Assembly: GCF_963682185.1 (NCBI RefSeq)
Contig: NZ_OY821667.1
Coordinates: 1,862,001-1,926,000 of the forward strand
Reading direction: 5' to 3'
Length of the DNA: 64,000 nt
Source of the DNA: an uncultured Cohaesibacter sp.
Lineage (GTDB): Bacteria; Pseudomonadota; Alphaproteobacteria; Rhizobiales; Cohaesibacteraceae
Part shown: positions 45,784 through 54,478 of the stretch, in pieces
Numbering within the stretch: the first letter of the stretch is position 1
Layout: the number at the start of each line of letters is the position of its first letter
Notes under the pieces: model-generated
What the model saw: only the letters and a program-made list of their open reading frames with translations
Databases searched by the model: none
Told to the model about the DNA's origin: nothing
Made by a program: the position numbers and the translations under genes

Positions 45784-46585
45784 TTTCTTTATACGCGCCC
45801 TGCTCGGAGGCATCGGCATCGCCCTTGTATCCGGCCCCCTTGGCTGCTTCATCGTCTGGCGCCGCATGGCCTATTTTGGCGAAACCATGTCTCATGCGGC
45901 TCTGCTGGGCATTTCCCTAAGCCTGATGATGGATCTGATGCCTTTCTGGGGCGTGTTCTCAGTTTCCATAGCGATCGCTCTGGCGCTCTATGGTCTGGAA
46001 AAACTTGACCGTCTCTCAAGCGACACACTGCTGGGCATCCTGTCGCATGCCTCGCTCTCCATCGGGCTCATCGCTCTGGGCTTCATGGCGTGGCTGCGCG
46101 TGGATGTCATGTCGCTGCTGTTTGGCGATATCCTCTCAATCACCCGTGGTGATCTGGCCCTCATCTGGGGCGGTGGCATTCTGGTGCTTGGCCTGCTTCT
46201 GTTTCACTGGCGCAGCCTTTTGGCGGCAACCGTCAGTCAGGACATTGCCTCTGCGGAAGGTCTGCCAACCAAGCGAGCCAATCTTGTCTTCATTCTGCTA
46301 ATCGCGCTGGTCATCGCGGTCGCGATGAAGCTCATCGGCGCCTTGCTGATCACCTCGCTTTTGATCATCCCGGCCGCCAGCGCCAGACAGTTTGCCCGCA
46401 GTCCGGAAATGATGGCGATTTTGGCCGCCATCATGGCCTGCCTGTCAGCCATTCTGGGTCTCAACATGTCGATGATCTGGGATTCAAACCCCGGTCCATC
46501 CATTGTTCTGGGGGCCTTCATGCTGTTTCTGTTGTCTCTGGTCATCGCCCCGCTGGTGCGAGCCCTGCGCCCACCCCAGCGCTAA
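45773..46585 (+). CDS. znuB: Zinc ABC transporter, permease
   Basis: A 270-residue inner-membrane permease of the ABC-3 family with about eight helices. It opens MLDDFFIRALLGGIGIALVSGPLGCF and contains WRRMAYFGETMSHAALLG, the characteristic coupling region. The C-terminal half has IGALLITSLLIIPAASARQFA. It overlaps znuC and ends 4 bp into the convergent DMT gene. The periplasmic binding protein gene znuA is not in this window. Confidence 0.94.
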   Translation: MLDDFFIRALLGGIGIALVSGPLGCFIVWRRMAYFGETMSHAALLGISLSLMMDLMPFWGVFSVSIAIALALYGLEKLDRLSSDTLLGILSHASLSIGLIALGFMAWLRVDVMSLLFGDILSITRGDLALIWGGGILVLGLLLFHWRSLLAATVSQDIASAEGLPTKRANLVFILLIALVIAVAMKLIGALLITSLLIIPAASARQFARSPEMMAILAAIMACLSAILGLNMSMIWDSNPGPSIVLGAFMLFLLSLVIAPLVRALRPPQR

Positions 46586-47454
46586 CGACGCAGGAACAGA
46601 TCCTTGGAAGCCAACACAGCGCCGCAGGTGATCAACAGCGCTGCGGCCCCGATGATGACCGTAAAGTCAGACACGCCTGCCAAAATGAGAAGACCGGTAG
46701 ACAGGAGCGGCGCTGCATAGGCAGCCGCTCCCAACACCTGAATGTCACCGTGCTTGACCCCGAAATCCCAAACATAGAAGGCCCCGCCAGCCGGGCCAAG
46801 CCCCAGCCCGATGGTTGCCATCCACTGAATGGCATTTTCCGGCCAAACCGTGGTTTCAAACAACAAGTGCGCCACAATGCTGAGCGCAGCCGCTACAAAG
46901 CAGAAGCCCACCACAATATCCGTGGGCACATGGGAGAAGCGACGTGAGAGAACCGAATAGCCTGCCCAGAAGAAAGCGCCGAACAGCGCCACGCTATAGC
47001 CGCGAATATATTGCGGATCGATCGAGATCGTTTGTCCCTTGGTGACGACCAGCACCGCACCGGACAGGCCCAGAAGCGCCCCCAGACTGTGAAACCAGCG
47101 CAACCGCTCTCCGGGCAACAGAGACGAGAAGACAACGATAAGCAGCGGCCAGAGATAATTCACGAGCCCCGCTTCCACTGGCGGTGCCAGACGCAGCGCT
47201 GCATAATAGGCGGCATGATAGCCAAACAGCCCGAACACCCCTAGCGCCCAGACATTCCACGGCTGCTTGAGCACCCTTATCGCGGAAGGGCGAAACACCC
47301 AGCTGACCAGACCAACCAGCCCACCCACGATGAAAGACATCGCGGTCAGCTGAAAAGGCGGCACTGTTCCACTCCATACGGTGAACAAGGCAAGGAGCGA
47401 CCACATAAGGATTGCCGTAAAACCGACAAGCGTGGCAAGCAGGCGTTTGGACAT
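46582..47454 (-). CDS. DMT-superfamily transporter (YddG-like)
   Basis: A 290-residue protein with ten membrane helices in two EamA halves. The motif VEAGLVNYLWPLLIVVFSSLLPGE near residues 85-108 resembles the NYLWP motif of YddG, an exporter of aromatic amino acids. The similarity supports an amino-acid exporter role but does not fix the substrate. It is convergent with znuB and lies downstream of phaB on the same strand, separated from it by a terminator. Confidence 0.82.
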   Translation of the reverse strand: MSKRLLATLVGFTAILMWSLLALFTVWSGTVPPFQLTAMSFIVGGLVGLVSWVFRPSAIRVLKQPWNVWALGVFGLFGYHAAYYAALRLAPPVEAGLVNYLWPLLIVVFSSLLPGERLRWFHSLGALLGLSGAVLVVTKGQTISIDPQYIRGYSVALFGAFFWAGYSVLSRRFSHVPTDIVVGFCFVAAALSIVAHLLFETTVWPENAIQWMATIGLGLGPAGGAFYVWDFGVKHGDIQVLGAAAYAAPLLSTGLLILAGVSDFTVIIGAAALLITCGAVLASKDLFLRR

Positions 47455-47499
47455 GGAAACTTCACTTTCAACAGACCATCAAAAAACGCCTCAGCAAAG

Positions 47500-47534
47500 A
47501 CAAAAAAACCGCAGAAGAAAAGCTCCTGCGGTTT
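47500..47534 (-). terminator. Terminator of phaB
   Basis: On the minus strand AAACCGCAG and CTGCGGTTT pair around an 11-base loop and are followed by a run of T. It lies just downstream of the phaB stop codon. Confidence 0.8.
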
Positions 47535-47567
47535 GTTATCAAACGCTTTTTAGGCAATGACTAAAAT

Positions 47568-48296
47568 TTAGCCATTTGCTATATATTGGCCGCCATTGAT
47601 CGTCATCACAGCCCCCGTGATAAAGGCCGCTTGCTCGGAGACCAGAAAGGCCACCATGGCGGCAATTTCCTCGGCCTGCCCCAACCGTCCAACCGGAATA
47701 TTGGAGACGATGCTTTCCAGCACTTTCTCGGGTACAGCCGACACCATGTCGGTATCGATATAGCCCGGACAGATGCAATTGACCGTAATCCCCTTGCGCG
47801 CAACCTCCTGCGCCAACGCCTTGGTAAAGCCGATCACGCCTGCCTTGGCCGCAGAATAGTTGGTCTGGCCCATCTGCCCCTTCTGGCCATTGATGGACGA
47901 GATATTGATGATCCGCCCATGCCCACGTGCACGCATTTCGTCGATGATCGGCTTGGTCATGTAATACATCGAGTTCAGATTGACATTGATGGCTTCATGC
48001 CACTGCTCAAATTCCATCTTGTGCAACATGCTGTCGCGCGTGATACCTGCATTATTGACCACAATATCGATGATACCGAGATCTTCCTCGACCTGTTTCA
48101 GGCCCGCCTTGCAGGCTTCGAAATCCCCCACATCCCATTTATAGGCCTTGATGCCCGTGCGCTCCGTGAAGCCCCGGGCACTGTCATCATTGCCAGCATA
48201 GTTGGCTGCAACAAAAAACCCGGCCTCTTTCAGGGCAATGCAGATCGCCTCGCCAATACCCCTTGTTCCACCAGTTACAACTGCAACCTTGGACAT
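47568..48296 (-). CDS. phaB: Acetoacetyl-CoA reductase
   Basis: A 242-residue SDR enzyme that reduces acetoacetyl-CoA to (R)-3-hydroxybutyryl-CoA for PHB synthesis. The cofactor motif is TGGTRGIGEAI at 8-18, NNAGITRD follows, and the catalytic Ser/Tyr/Lys lie in NISSINGQKGQMGQTNYSAAK. The GQMGQTNY context is typical of PhaB rather than FabG. The usual upstream thiolase gene phaA is not next to it. Instead phaR is divergent at 48901, after a 604-bp region with a TGC-rich site. Confidence 0.92.
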   Translation of the reverse strand: MSKVAVVTGGTRGIGEAICIALKEAGFFVAANYAGNDDSARGFTERTGIKAYKWDVGDFEACKAGLKQVEEDLGIIDIVVNNAGITRDSMLHKMEFEQWHEAINVNLNSMYYMTKPIIDEMRARGHGRIINISSINGQKGQMGQTNYSAAKAGVIGFTKALAQEVARKGITVNCICPGYIDTDMVSAVPEKVLESIVSNIPVGRLGQAEEIAAMVAFLVSEQAAFITGAVMTINGGQYIANG

Positions 48297-48900
48297 GCTC
48301 TCTCTCCCCTCATGAAAACCATTGCCCGTCCCCCTCTCCGGATCGGGCTGGTTCCTCCACCTTGAATGTTTGTCGCTGCCGCGCCCTCGTCACCTCGGGC
48401 AGACCAGCAAGCAGTCAGACGTCCTGGTCCGTTTTGTGCCTTTTGAATGTCGTCCGGCCCGCCTTCATTGCGCATCGCAGTTTACATCTCGGCGCATCTT
48501 TTCACCTTGTGTGCACCGGCCAACCGAATGGACGCAGGATGCCATTTATCCCGAGCCCGAAATGCGCTCGATATTCTTGCGGCGAAACAGCAACTTCGGG
48601 TACCTCATCCCTTATTGCGCCGCAGCAAAAATCTCAAATTCGCCAGCTCCCGAGAAGAATTTGGCCTCTTGAAAATCGTTTAGAAAGTGGCAAGGAGTCA
48701 ATTACGCCATGGGCCTAGTCTGAAAGACCTAGAAAATAGACATGCCCTTTTACTGGTCATTCCTATTTTTTTGCACTTGCTAAAAGGATAGGTCAGAGGC
48801 TCTTGGCAATGCAGCATGAACGAATTAAGTTGGAGGACAACAGCAGGCGCTTTTCAAGCAGCTGCCACCAGTGTCCATTCCGTCACGAGGCCTTGCATAA
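48297..48900. promoter_or_regulatory. Divergent phaB-phaR control region
   Basis: No ORF in these 604 bp looks real; codon pattern and overlapping frames do not support one. The region must hold the promoters of phaB (minus) and phaR (plus). It contains the TGC-N3-GCAATA site at 48611-48632 and several other TGC/GCA steps closer to phaR, such as TGCAGCA near 48813. Its length is unusual and could hide a small RNA. Confidence 0.55.
48611..48632 (-). promoter_or_regulatory. TGC-N3-GCAATA site before phaB
   Basis: On the minus strand ATTTTTGCTGCGGCGCAATAAG shares the 11-base lead ATTTTTGCTGC and the following CGCAA with the ccr site at 9060-9082. It lies about 315 bp upstream of the phaB start. 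The TGC-N3-GCA core is like the sites reported for PhaR. Confidence 0.5.
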
Positions 48901-49476
48901 ATGACAAAACAAGCGGATCAAACTGTCATCAAGAAATATGCGAACCGCAGATTGTACAACACCGGCACCAGCACCTATGTCACGCTGGAAGATCTGTCCG
49001 ACATGGTAAAGGCGCAGGAGGATTTCGTCGTCTATGATGCCAAGAGCGGAGAGGATATAACCCGCTCTGTTCTCACGCAGATCATCTTCGAACATGAGAA
49101 TAAGGGCCAGCATCTGCTGCCCATCGATTTTCTACGCCAGCTGATCCGTTTCTATGGCGACTCGATGCAACATCTGGTGCCAAGTTATCTTGATTTCACC
49201 ATGCAGAATCTGGCCAAGGACCAGGAAAATCTGCGCAAGCAGATGGCCGACTCCTTCGGCGACTCAGCCATGGAAGCCATGGAGGAGCAGGTTCGCCGGA
49301 ATTCCGAAATTTTTGAAAATGCCATGAAGATGTTCATGCCCTTCGGCTCGGCACCCCAGAAGCCAAAGAAGGAGCCCGAACCCAGCAAACCGAGCGAGCT
49401 GGAACAACTAAAGGACCAGATCGCCGATATGCAGAAAACGATTTCCGAGTTGGTTGTTCGCAGCAAGAAAGACTAG
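48901..49476 (+). CDS. phaR: Polyhydroxyalkanoate synthesis repressor PhaR
   Basis: A 191-residue regulator that senses PHB and represses PHB and phasin genes. The N-terminal DNA-binding domain carries IKKYANRRLYNTGTSTYVTLEDLSDMV at about 10-36, the hallmark of PhaR, followed by the PHB-accumulation regulatory domain with ITRSVLTQIIFEHENKGQHLLPIDFLRQLI. The C-terminal third is charged with a coiled coil (LEQLKDQIADMQKTISELV). It is divergent from phaB. In some alphaproteobacteria PhaR also affects central carbon genes. Confidence 0.95.
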   Translation: MTKQADQTVIKKYANRRLYNTGTSTYVTLEDLSDMVKAQEDFVVYDAKSGEDITRSVLTQIIFEHENKGQHLLPIDFLRQLIRFYGDSMQHLVPSYLDFTMQNLAKDQENLRKQMADSFGDSAMEAMEEQVRRNSEIFENAMKMFMPFGSAPQKPKKEPEPSKPSELEQLKDQIADMQKTISELVVRSKKD

Positions 49477-49550
49477 CAAATCATCAAATCAGTTGAACGA
49501 CAGGGCTGCAGCGCATGACGGTGCCCCAACGGGCCAAATGGACCAACCCA

Positions 49551-51293
49551 TCACTTGGTTCTCGCCTGCGCATCATCCTCCTGCCCGGGCAGCTTGTTCA
49601 CCGGCTCACCGAAATGGAAGCCCTGTAGGTAGGCAACCTTAAGCGGCGCCAACAGATCGGCCACTTCAGCACTAACCACCCATTTCGCCACAACATCAAA
49701 GCCCAATTCGCTCGCCAGCTCGGCAAACATACGCACAATTGCCCGGTTCTGTTCATTCTCGGCAATATCTCGCATCAGGCTACCGGCAATCTTGACCATA
49801 TCCGCATCCAGCGCATGCAACTGCTGGAAGGATGTGTAGCCAGCCCCGAAATCGTCAATCGCAACACGAATGCCCAATTCTTTGACAGAGCGAACAAATT
49901 CGACGGCAGTCTCCGGATTTTCCAGCGTCGAGCGTTCGGCAATTTCGATCATCAACCGCCCGGCCACATCCGGGTTATTCACCAACCGCGCCCGCAAATA
50001 GCTCATCCACTCTTTGTCCCCGCCAACATCAGGGCAAACATTCATGCTCAATTGCACCTTTTCATGCGCGAACAGCAGATCCAGCGTCATTTCCAGAATG
50101 CGGTGGTCCAGCATTGCCGCCAGTCCCAACTGCTCGGCATAGTGAACAAAGCTCTCCGCAGGGATTGGATTGCCATCACGATCCTTGACCCGCACCAGCA
50201 CCTCGTGGAAGGCAACGGCGCCTGTGCGTGCCTCGACAATGGGCTGAAAGGCCAGATCAATGCGCCGTTCATTGAGCGCCGTAATCACCTCATCGGACAT
50301 CCGGATTTTCTGCTGGCGTTCTTCCAGAGCAAAGGTCTTGGCCTGGAAAGCACGGAATGTTCCGCGACAATGGCTTTTGGCCCGATCCAAGGCATCCAGA
50401 GCGCAAATCTCGGCCTGACGCAGATCCTCAACGCCTTCGCCCAGATACACACCACCCATCGTCAGGGTCACATGCACAGGGCCGACATCGGTCATGATCA
50501 GCTCTTCTCGGGCTGCATCCAGAAAACGCTCCGCGGCAGCAGCCATTTCCTTCTCTGAGCAATTGTTGATCAGAAGACCGAATTTGGTGCCCGAGATACG
50601 CCCCACCAGATCACCATCGCGCAAGCGCCGTGCGATACGTCGGGCAACCTCGCATATCACTTGATCGGCAACATCGAACCCATAGGCCTCATTGACCACA
50701 CGAAAATTGTCGATATGGGCGATCAGGAAGCAGGCCTGTTTGCCCTTTTGTTTGCATTGCTCAAGAGTGAGCTGCAATTGATCCAGAAAGACAGAGCGGT
50801 TGAACAGGCCGGTCAGCGCATCAAACTGGGAGAGAAAGCGCAAACGCTGCTCGCGATGCTGCTCTTCATTGACCACGCGAATGATGCCGTGCACCCGTTC
50901 AGCCCGGCCAGTACCATCCGTGAACCATCGCCCACTCTCTTCGACCCAGAGCCTCAGCTCATTCTCAAAGCCCAGAGGCGCAAGACAATAGATGCATTCA
51001 AAGGGCACGCCCTCACCATCATCGCTTTTACCGGAGCCGAAAATGGCTCTGTAGCGTGAGGTCAGCGTGTCTGGCGTGATCAGGTCCGTGTAGGATTTGC
51101 CGCTTGGAAAGACACTCAGAATATCGGTCTTGAGCACATCGAACGCATTGTTGCTCCAGCGCAACCGATCCGTGGCCGCCTGCCATTCATAAACCACCTC
51201 TCCGATGGATGTCAGAATGTCACGCGCCTTGATGGCCGTTTTTGATCGGGGAGATGAAGTGTCCAACCCGCTAAGCCCTCTCTGCCTGCCCAT
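49551..51293 (-). CDS. PAS-GGDEF-EAL protein with degenerate catalytic motifs
   Basis: A 580-residue protein: a PAS-like region (about 28-140), a GGDEF-type domain (about 155-320) and an EAL-type domain (about 335-570). The cyclase motif is SGTKF (234-238), not GGDEF, so no diguanylate cyclase activity is expected. In the EAL domain the first motif is EVLVR (364-368), metal ligands E450 or E453 and D480-D481 are present, but AEGVE has become AKWVV (536-540), which removes a catalytic Glu. It is therefore probably a c-di-GMP receptor or a weak enzyme. No membrane segment. Confidence 0.87.
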   Translation of the reverse strand: MGRQRGLSGLDTSSPRSKTAIKARDILTSIGEVVYEWQAATDRLRWSNNAFDVLKTDILSVFPSGKSYTDLITPDTLTSRYRAIFGSGKSDDGEGVPFECIYCLAPLGFENELRLWVEESGRWFTDGTGRAERVHGIIRVVNEEQHREQRLRFLSQFDALTGLFNRSVFLDQLQLTLEQCKQKGKQACFLIAHIDNFRVVNEAYGFDVADQVICEVARRIARRLRDGDLVGRISGTKFGLLINNCSEKEMAAAAERFLDAAREELIMTDVGPVHVTLTMGGVYLGEGVEDLRQAEICALDALDRAKSHCRGTFRAFQAKTFALEERQQKIRMSDEVITALNERRIDLAFQPIVEARTGAVAFHEVLVRVKDRDGNPIPAESFVHYAEQLGLAAMLDHRILEMTLDLLFAHEKVQLSMNVCPDVGGDKEWMSYLRARLVNNPDVAGRLMIEIAERSTLENPETAVEFVRSVKELGIRVAIDDFGAGYTSFQQLHALDADMVKIAGSLMRDIAENEQNRAIVRMFAELASELGFDVVAKWVVSAEVADLLAPLKVAYLQGFHFGEPVNKLPGQEDDAQARTK

Positions 51294-51594
51294 GCTGCAT
51301 GCGGCTCACCCCTCCTTTTGAGGAAAACCACCTGCAAGTGAATTCCATTGGTCCGACACCGCTCTGGATATGAAGGAACCACATCTCAAAGCTGTCGGAA
51401 AGATCGAACCCCATGATGGCATTCCCATGGTTAATTTTTGCCAAATTTGCGCCATCCCAAAGCACTTACACCCAACGGCAAAATCTTAACAGACCGTTAA
51501 CAGTCTGGCCCGCTTCTTGCAAATTCTCCCAGTAAAGACAGAAAAACAAACATAATCGTCTCATAATGAGACATTCTTTGGGAAGGCCTCAACA
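51294..51594. other. Intergenic region with a 15-bp palindrome
   Basis: This 301-bp stretch between divergent genes contains TTAACAG twice (near 51487 and 51497) and the perfect palindrome GTCTCATAATGAGAC at 51558-51572, 22 bp upstream of the next gene. No gene is seen. Confidence 0.5.
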
Positions 51595-51927
51595 ATGTCT
51601 GGCTTGAAAGTGGTTCCGGCGCTTTATCATCCGGCGGGAAGTGGCACACAATATCAGCCGCTCTTGACCGACGGCAGGCAGCAGCCTCAACAGGCCGCCG
51701 CTCCGGTTGAAGTGAACAACGCGGTTGTCCCCTCGATCACGCCTATGCAATATGCGGGCAATCAGCAGGCCTATATTCAGGCGCAGTTGCTCAGCAGCGA
51801 GCTAAACCGCAGCCCGCGGCGCCACAGCGCGGCCCGTAGCCCACGAGAAGTCGCGCGCGCCTACGGTCAGGCCCGCCGCCGCCCGCAAGCTGTTGCGGAT
51901 ATGCCCATTCATCGCAAAGTTGTTTAA
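51595..51927 (+). CDS. Hypothetical protein, 110 residues, Gln/Ala/Arg-rich
   Basis: I do not recognise this protein. It is predicted to be disordered, with a Gln/Ala/Pro-rich middle (QQPQQAAAPVEVNN, then AGNQQAYIQAQLL) and a very basic C-terminus (SPRRHSAARSPREVARAYGQARRRP). There is no signal peptide or membrane segment. GGGAAGG lies upstream of the ATG. It is transcribed alone behind a palindrome. A nucleic-acid-binding or surface-structure role is imaginable, but nothing proves it. Confidence 0.65.
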   Translation: MSGLKVVPALYHPAGSGTQYQPLLTDGRQQPQQAAAPVEVNNAVVPSITPMQYAGNQQAYIQAQLLSSELNRSPRRHSAARSPREVARAYGQARRRPQAVADMPIHRKVV

Positions 51928-52169
51928 CGAAATGTCCGAGGGCGATTAGGAGCAGCCATCCTCCAAGGTTGACTGTGCCCGAATGATACAGATCCCCCAA
52001 TTGGGCCCGAAAGCCCGGTTCTTCGGGCCTGTTTCCCTCGCCTTCTGAGGCAGTATCCAAACAGAGCCGTGCGCTTCTTTGCGCTCGGCCTGCATTCATC
52101 GTCAAATTCTTTTAATAAAATTGTATCAATTCAGGACACATGGAGAGCTGTTTCGCCTTCTGGCTCTGA

Positions 52170-52589
52170 TCATGCATGCGGTCCAGGCCCGAAGCTCATG
52201 TCTCTACGGGCACCACTGATCGTAACGGAATAACCAGCGATCACATCCACCAGAGAAATAATCATCAGAATGAAGAAGACGGATGTTGCCGTTTCCCGCA
52301 CCAGCAGAAACTCGACCAGATAGATGATGAACAGCAGCGTGGACAGGATGTGATCCACAATGGAGCTAACACCGGTGCGTGTTGCCTTGAGGATCTCGAC
52401 AAACAGCAACACAAGCGCAGCCACAATCATCACGTCCCCCAGGGTAAGGGTCCAGCGCGCAGAGGAGATCATCTCGATCGTCACAATCGGCACGCTCCAT
52501 GGATCACCGACCGAAGCGCCCAGCAGCCCGAAGGCAAAGAAATTATAGACAGCCAGAGGTGCAATCAAAAGCGGAATATTAAAAAGCAT
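52170..52589 (-). CDS. Conserved four-helix membrane protein of unknown function
   Basis: A 139-residue protein with four hydrophobic helices, near residues 2-24, 43-66, 78-96 and 100-122. Sequence landmarks are MLFNIPLLIAPLAVYNFFAFG and VDHILSTLLFIIYLVEFLLV. The start at 52589 follows AGGGAGATACAA. I cannot name a family. The short C-terminus (ISGARRDMSFG) is probably cytoplasmic. Confidence 0.75.
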   Translation of the reverse strand: MLFNIPLLIAPLAVYNFFAFGLLGASVGDPWSVPIVTIEMISSARWTLTLGDVMIVAALVLLFVEILKATRTGVSSIVDHILSTLLFIIYLVEFLLVRETATSVFFILMIISLVDVIAGYSVTISGARRDMSFGPGPHA

Positions 52590-52769
52590 TTGTATCTCCC
52601 TGCAGCATGGCGAACGGCGTGCAGCTTTCACGATTATGGTCAGGCGCTCTCAAAAACGGCATTCAACAATAGAATTGACGTGTGACCAGATTTTGAAACG
52701 GGGACATAATCCAATATGCAGGGTGCTTTGCCAACGGCCAACGCACCCCTTTCACAAAAAATGCGCATG

Positions 52770-52800
52770 AAAAAAGGCCGGATAAAATCCGACCTTTTCT
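52770..52800 (-). terminator. Terminator of rpmF
   Basis: On the minus strand AAAAGGTCGGAT and ATCCGGCCTTTT pair around a three-base loop and are followed by further T. It lies 45 bp downstream of the rpmF stop codon. Confidence 0.85.
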
Positions 52801-52844
52801 CAATTCTTCATCGTCAAGAAGCGTAGAACCAAACCGGTAAAGGC

Positions 52845-53024
52845 TTAGTCTTTCTGCTCCAGAATCTGACGACCACGATACATGCCGGTCTTCAGGTCGA
52901 TATGATGAGGACGGCGCAGTTCGCCAGAATCCTTGTCTTCGACATAGACCGACTGTTTGAGTGCATCCGCAGAGCGGCGGAAGCCACGCTTCATACGGGT
53001 CACTTTACTTTTTGGCACAGCCAT
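52845..53024 (-). CDS. rpmF: 50S ribosomal protein L32
   Basis: A 59-residue protein beginning [22 protein letters not shown], the universal L32 start, and ending [16 protein letters not shown]. Like many alphaproteobacterial L32 proteins it lacks the four-Cys zinc ribbon. The start at 53024 is set by the conserved N-terminus and by GGAG upstream. It appears monocistronic. Confidence 0.97.
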   Translation of the reverse strand: MAVPKSKVTRMKRGFRRSADALKQSVYVEDKDSGELRRPHHIDLKTGMYRGRQILEQKD

Positions 53025-53351
53025 GGTCAAAACTCCGTCGTCAATAGACCGCAATCCGGGGCTAGCCCCGTTGCGGGAATAACTCTAATGGAAGAGGTTG
53101 CGGGCCTTATACAGAACCGGAACGCACTTGACCAGAGCAATCTTTCAAAAAAAGACCGCATTCACGAGATTCTTTGATCAAGTAGCGTCACTTCGCCCCT
53201 TACATATCCCAATCAGTTGAAAATTCAAGCCCTACATTGGAGAGAATCGCTTCAGGCACCGTTTCTTGGCCAGAATCGGCAATGCAAGGCAGGACATTCT
53301 GGCAAAAGGGTAAACAGGCTCCCTATCTGTCCGATCCTATAGGGAAGGCCC
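53025..53351. other. Intergenic region between rpmF and oxyR
   Basis: No gene or clear repeat is visible in this 327-bp stretch. It should hold the rpmF promoter at the left end and the end of the oxyR transcript at the right end. Confidence 0.4.
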
Positions 53352-54266
53352 TTAAACGAAATTGGACAAGTGCCCGGCCAAAAGCCGGATATTCGGTTCA
53401 AAGGCTGAGTTCTTACGCCAGATGATCGCCAGCTCCCGCTCAGCCGGCTGCTCAGCAAGCGGCCGCAAGGCAATGTCCAGCCCATCGGCCAACCCGGCCC
53501 TTAAGGCGATCTCGGGCAGAAGAGTAACACCCAGCCCGTTGGCAACCATTTGCACGATGGTAATAAGGCTGGTCGCCTCAATATGCTCGGCCCCACTCTC
53601 ACGCGATCGGCGAGCCGCATTGGCAAGATCAAGGCAGGAGAGAATGTGGTCTCTTATACAGTGACCATCTTCGAGCAAAATGAGCGCCTCATTCTGTAGT
53701 GCCTCTGATGATATGGCCTCTTTGTCGGCAAGAGGATGGTCCAGCGGCAAGGCTGCCCGAAAGCCATCATTGCCGATCGATTGGCAGGCAAAATCATCAA
53801 TCGGATAGGGCAAGGCCAAAACAGCTGCATCAAGCCGACCGGCCCGCACATCATCAAGCAATTGCCGCGAAAGAGCCTCCCTCAGATAGAGCTTCAACTC
53901 TGGGAAACTCTGGCGCAGACTGGGCAAGGCCCGCGGCAACAGGAATGGCCCGATGGAGGGAATGACCCCCAGCCGCAATCGCCCTGCAAGGGGCTTATCA
54001 TGACGCTGGGCGGCTGCCACCAGATCATCCGCATCGCGCAACAGACAGCGGGCCCGTTCGAGAATTTCACCCCCAAGCACCGTCAGCCGGAAATGATCAC
54101 ACTCCCTGTCCACAAGTGTCACCTGCAAGATCTCCTCAAGCTGGCGGATACCCGCACTCAGCGTCGATTGGGATACCAGACAGGCCGCTGCCGCCTCACG
54201 AAACGACTGTTTTTCGGCAAGCGCAGACAAATATTGTAATTGCCGTAAGGTTGGGCGAATGGTCAT
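53352..54266 (-). CDS. oxyR: OxyR-like hydrogen-peroxide-responsive regulator (LysR family)
   Basis: A 304-residue LysR-type regulator divergent from ahpC-ahpD. The helix-turn-helix lies in LRQLQYLSALAEKQSFREAAAACLVSQSTLSAGIRQLEE (about 6-44). The redox region reads LLEDGHCIRDHILSCLDLA, giving two cysteines at the positions of OxyR Cys199 and Cys208. The cysteines are separated by seven residues instead of the usual eight. Function as peroxide activator is supported by the two cysteines and by the ahpCD neighbours. Start chosen at MTIRPTLRQL; an alternative Met lies seven codons upstream. Confidence 0.88.
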   Translation of the reverse strand: MTIRPTLRQLQYLSALAEKQSFREAAAACLVSQSTLSAGIRQLEEILQVTLVDRECDHFRLTVLGGEILERARCLLRDADDLVAAAQRHDKPLAGRLRLGVIPSIGPFLLPRALPSLRQSFPELKLYLREALSRQLLDDVRAGRLDAAVLALPYPIDDFACQSIGNDGFRAALPLDHPLADKEAISSEALQNEALILLEDGHCIRDHILSCLDLANAARRSRESGAEHIEATSLITIVQMVANGLGVTLLPEIALRAGLADGLDIALRPLAEQPAERELAIIWRKNSAFEPNIRLLAGHLSNFV

Positions 54267-54309
54267 GACATGAGAACTCCAAAACAATCAAATCACGCGC
54301 TGACCGGCG

Positions 54310-54347
54310 TTCGATCAGATAGCACGTAGAAACACTATATGATCGAA
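54310..54347. promoter_or_regulatory. Inverted repeat in the oxyR-ahpC promoter region
   Basis: Arms TTCGATCAGATAG (54310-54322) and CTATATGATCGAA (54335-54347) match in 12 of 13 positions with a 12-bp spacer. The span of 38 bp suits a LysR-type tetramer, so this is the probable OxyR operator controlling ahpC, oxyR or both. Confidence 0.6.
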
Positions 54348-54478
54348 AAAATCGATTGGCAAATTCGAAATTAGAAGTTTGCCACCCTGTCCAAAATATG
54401 GTTCATAGGGTTCAGAGATTTTGAATTATTCTAATCTGGACCTTACCTCCCATAAGGTCCAAACCTCGGAGAAAGAAC

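Noticed and set aside
51595-51927. Phasin, because of the nearby phaR
   Set aside because: The protein lacks the helical, Ala/Lys-rich phasin domain and is Arg/Gln-rich and probably disordered.
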